DNA of 37,195 nucleotides, taken from assembly GCA_031291845.1 (NCBI GenBank), contig JARLIH010000313.1, positions 1-37,195 of the forward strand, given 5' to 3'. Positions 35,345-37,195 of the stretch are shown one piece after another. The first letter of the stretch is position 1. Every line of letters begins with the position of its first letter. A model generated the notes under the pieces. It worked only from the letters and a program-made list of their open reading frames with translations, had not been told where the DNA came from and did not search any database. Origin of the DNA: Isosphaeraceae bacterium. Lineage in GTDB: Bacteria; Planctomycetota; Planctomycetia; Isosphaerales; Isosphaeraceae. Made by a program: the position numbers and the translations under genes.

Positions 35345-36454
35345 CTAACGCTGATAGATCGGTAGATACCGGTACTCGACGGCGAGGGCCAGGACCGCCA
35401 TCGCCGTGCAGTAGTTTCGCCCGCCGGTGCGGTCGTTACCGTCGCCCGAGAGCCAGCTCCCGTTCTTATCCTGGTGTTCGAGCAGGATCGCGGCGAGCTT
35501 GGGGTAATAGACGAGGAAGTACTTGTCCCCCATCTGGAACATCGCCTGCGAGCAATAGTACGCCTCGTAGAAGAAGTACTCGCTCGACCACCGGGGCGGG
35601 TGCTTCAGCAGGTACTCGGCCCCCGCGACCGCCTGGGGCGTCTGGTGCTCGCCGCAGATCTCGAGCGCGAGGATGCCCGTGCCCGTCCTGGGGTTGTTGG
35701 GTCCGCCGCCCGGCTGGTATCCGAACCCCCCCTCGCGCGACGCGCAACGTTTCAGGTAGTCGACGGCGTGGTCGATGTTCTCAGACGGCACCGCACACCC
35801 GGCTGACTTCGCAGCGCGAAGCGCGAGGATCTGCCAGCCGGTCACGCTGATATCGCTGTCGCGGCTCGTCGGCTGGTAGCGCCAGCCCCCTTTGTTGTCG
35901 GCGTTCTTCGTCAGGTTCTGGGCGAGCAGGATGAGCTTGACCGCCGCCGTCAGCGCCTTGCGTGCCTCGGCCGCGAGCTCGGCGTCGGGCGTCATGCCCA
36001 CGACCTCCGCGAGCATCAAGGTGCTGATGCCGTGGCAGTACATCGGCCCGTGGCTCGTGTTGGCGGCGACCAGGCCGTTGGCGCGCTGGTGCGCGAGCAC
36101 CCAGCGCACCCCTTTCTCGACCGCCTCGCGGTACGGGCCCGGCTCTCCCGGCACGTGCCCCGCGGCGAGAAACGCCATGATCGAGAGCGACGTGATCGAC
36201 GTCGCCCGCCCGAACCCGCCCGACTCCCAGGCGCCGTCGGGCTTCTGGGTCGATTTCAGATAGTCGAGGGCCCGCTTCACCGCCTGGTCGGAGCCCGCGG
36301 AAGGCGGGCGCGAGGCGGGGCTTTCGGGTGCCTCGGCGGCAAGCGCTGAGGTCGAGCCGAGAAGGAAGGCAACTGCGATGAGCCAGCGCTGTGCCGGGGC
36401 TGGTGGGTTGTTGGGACCGCTCGACCTGGAGCGGTTGAGACATGCGTTGCGCAC
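35345..36454 (-). CDS. Secreted terpene-cyclase/prenyltransferase-like repeat protein
   Basis: The protein has a signal peptide (QRWLIAVAFLLGSTSALAAE) and then helical repeats of the squalene-hopene-cyclase/prenyltransferase alpha-alpha-barrel type: ALDYLKSTQKPDGAWESGGF, GVRWVLAHQRANGLVA, GGWRYQPTSRDSDISVTGWQ, AVDYLKRCASREGGFGYQPG and LLEHQDKNGSWLSGDGNDR. The DXDD-type catalytic motif of squalene-hopene cyclases is not seen, so it is unlikely to be a true cyclase. Such secreted relatives are frequent in planctomycetes and have no known function. The start is uncertain: GTG 36454 places the signal peptide close to the N-terminus. ATG 36670 overlaps the previous gene's stop as ATGA, but would add 72 residues read from repeat DNA. 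Confidence 0.78.
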   Translation of the reverse strand: MRNACLNRSRSSGPNNPPAPAQRWLIAVAFLLGSTSALAAEAPESPASRPPSAGSDQAVKRALDYLKSTQKPDGAWESGGFGRATSITSLSIMAFLAAGHVPGEPGPYREAVEKGVRWVLAHQRANGLVAANTSHGPMYCHGISTLMLAEVVGMTPDAELAAEARKALTAAVKLILLAQNLTKNADNKGGWRYQPTSRDSDISVTGWQILALRAAKSAGCAVPSENIDHAVDYLKRCASREGGFGYQPGGGPNNPRTGTGILALEICGEHQTPQAVAGAEYLLKHPPRWSSEYFFYEAYYCSQAMFQMGDKYFLVYYPKLAAILLEHQDKNGSWLSGDGNDRTGGRNYCTAMAVLALAVEYRYLPIYQR

Positions 36455-36666
36455 TCCTTGGGTCGAGCGACCCCCCCCGGCCCCCCCTTCGTAAGGGGGG
36501 GAGTTGATGGCTTCTCCCCCCTTTACGAAGGGGGTGCGAACGAGCCGACGGCCCTGTCCGTGCGCAACTCGGCTGCATCCCGCAGGGGACCAGAATGCAC
36601 CTCTCCCCGTCTGCAGGGAGCCGCCGGGTGAGGGGCGCGCTGGATTCCAGGGGGAATGACCGAGAC
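36455..36666. repeat. Two dispersed repeats in the leader of the terpene-cyclase-like gene
   Basis: CCCCCCTTCGTAAGGGGGG (about 36482-36500) and CCCCCCTTTACGAAGGGGG (about 36516-36534) are two inverted, individually palindromic units. A further repeat-like stretch at about 36595-36640 reads CCTCACCCGGCGGCTCCCTG on the minus strand. All resemble genome-scattered intergenic repeats. Confidence 0.6.
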
Positions 36667-37194
36667 TCATGGCCGCGGCTCCCGCTCGGCGCCGGCGGCG
36701 ATTTCACGGTAGTAGAGTTGGATGAGCCGGGCGTAATCGTCCCGGTAGCGGCTCTGTGACATCTGGAGGATCTCGGTTCGAAGGTGGCCCGGAAGCTCGC
36801 CCCAGGCGCGGCCGGTCTTGGCGCGAATCATGTCTTGGAGCGTGGTGAGATCCGGCGTGGCCGTGCCGCCGGCCTTGCTGTGCGGGTCCTTGTCCTGGCC
36901 CTGGGGATTGCCGGGACTGGCCGCATCTTGCGCGGCGAGCGCCGAGTCGGGTCCCGCCGGCGCGGGGCGTGGCTGGGCTGCGCTGCGGAGGTGATTCGCG
37001 GCCTGACGCATCGCCTGGCCGGCCGCCTGCATCGACGCCTGCCCCTGCCCGGGCTCGCGCGCCTGGTTGACGTCTTGCTGCGCTTGCTGGAGCGCCTCGC
37101 GAGCAGCACCGATCTGAGCGTGGGCGTCCGCCCGCCCTTCGCCGTCGGCCTGGGCCTGGGCATCCGCCGGGCGATCGGCGCGGAGGGCGGCGGC
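36667..37194 (-). CDS. C-terminal part of a large Gln/Ala-rich protein (runs off the right edge)
   Basis: The frame is open to the window edge, so only the last 175 residues are visible. They start with Ala/Gln/Asp-rich low-complexity sequence (DAQAQADGEGRADAHAQIGA, EALQQAQQDVNQA), predicted helical or coiled. The end is a compact segment, GRAWGELPGHLRTEILQMSQ then RYRDDYARLIQLYYREIA. I recall this C-terminal pattern from large planctomycete membrane proteins (DUF4175-like) that neighbour terpene-cyclase-like genes. The stop TGA (36669-36667) shares bases with an ATG of the next gene. Its function is unknown. Confidence 0.75.
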   Translation of the reverse strand, partial: AAALRADRPADAQAQADGEGRADAHAQIGAAREALQQAQQDVNQAREPGQGQASMQAAGQAMRQAANHLRSAAQPRPAPAGPDSALAAQDAASPGNPQGQDKDPHSKAGGTATPDLTTLQDMIRAKTGRAWGELPGHLRTEILQMSQSRYRDDYARLIQLYYREIAAGAEREPRP

Positions 37195-37195
37195 G

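Overview
The window looks like chromosomal DNA from a high-GC planctomycete, probably related to Isosphaeraceae or Gemmataceae. This is inferred, not proven. The reasons are a secreted protein with two PPC-type domains, a secreted terpene-cyclase-like repeat protein next to a Gln/Ala-rich membrane-protein tail, an ExbB/ExbD operon whose second ExbD carries a GYF-like domain, a diadenylate cyclase with a pyruvate-kinase-like front domain, and many short palindromic repeats between genes. I see no tRNA, rRNA, CRISPR array, prophage or transposase.

Left part (1-10.9 kb): a large protein joins a fucokinase/GHMP-like region to a UDP-sugar-pyrophosphorylase-like region, followed by a sugar-nucleotide epimerase. 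Both point to nucleotide-sugar supply. On the minus strand comes an acyl-CoA-dehydrogenase-like gene broken by one in-frame TAG. Then follow a Nudix gene, a double-ACT regulatory protein convergent with it, and two secreted planctomycete-type proteins that end at a very strong intrinsic terminator.

Central cluster (11.0-20.6 kb): eight plus-strand genes in close succession encode an MBOAT acyltransferase, two SGNH hydrolase-like proteins, an amino-acid-type adenylating enzyme, an LpxL-like acyltransferase, a NodU/CmcH-type carbamoyltransferase, an SxtJ-family membrane protein and a tiny DUF5989-type membrane protein. Ligase + MBOAT + SGNH recalls the logic of the Dlt (D-alanylation) system, but no carrier protein is present and a carbamoyltransferase module is added. 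This is the best candidate for an undescribed system: an envelope- or metabolite-decorating pathway whose product cannot be read from sequence. Immediately downstream, at 20.7-22.3 kb, lies a two-gene block of visibly lower GC. It encodes a 157-residue protein of unknown family and a 360-residue protein that looks like a beta-propeller, probably acquired separately.

Right part (22.3-37.2 kb): xseA-xseB (exonuclease VII), a BON-MscS channel, a large patatin-like protein, an inverted-repeat element rich in pyrimidine/purine tracts, an ExbB-ExbD-ExbD operon, a response regulator fused to an RsbW-like ATPase domain, enolase, an alpha/beta hydrolase downstream of a DacZ-like diadenylate cyclase, and a secreted terpene-cyclase-like protein downstream of a gene that runs off the right edge.

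A short palindrome, GGTGCATTTCATGCACC followed by CTACGA with small variations, occurs in at least five intergenic places. Three copies lie 5-25 bases before a start codon on the coding strand.
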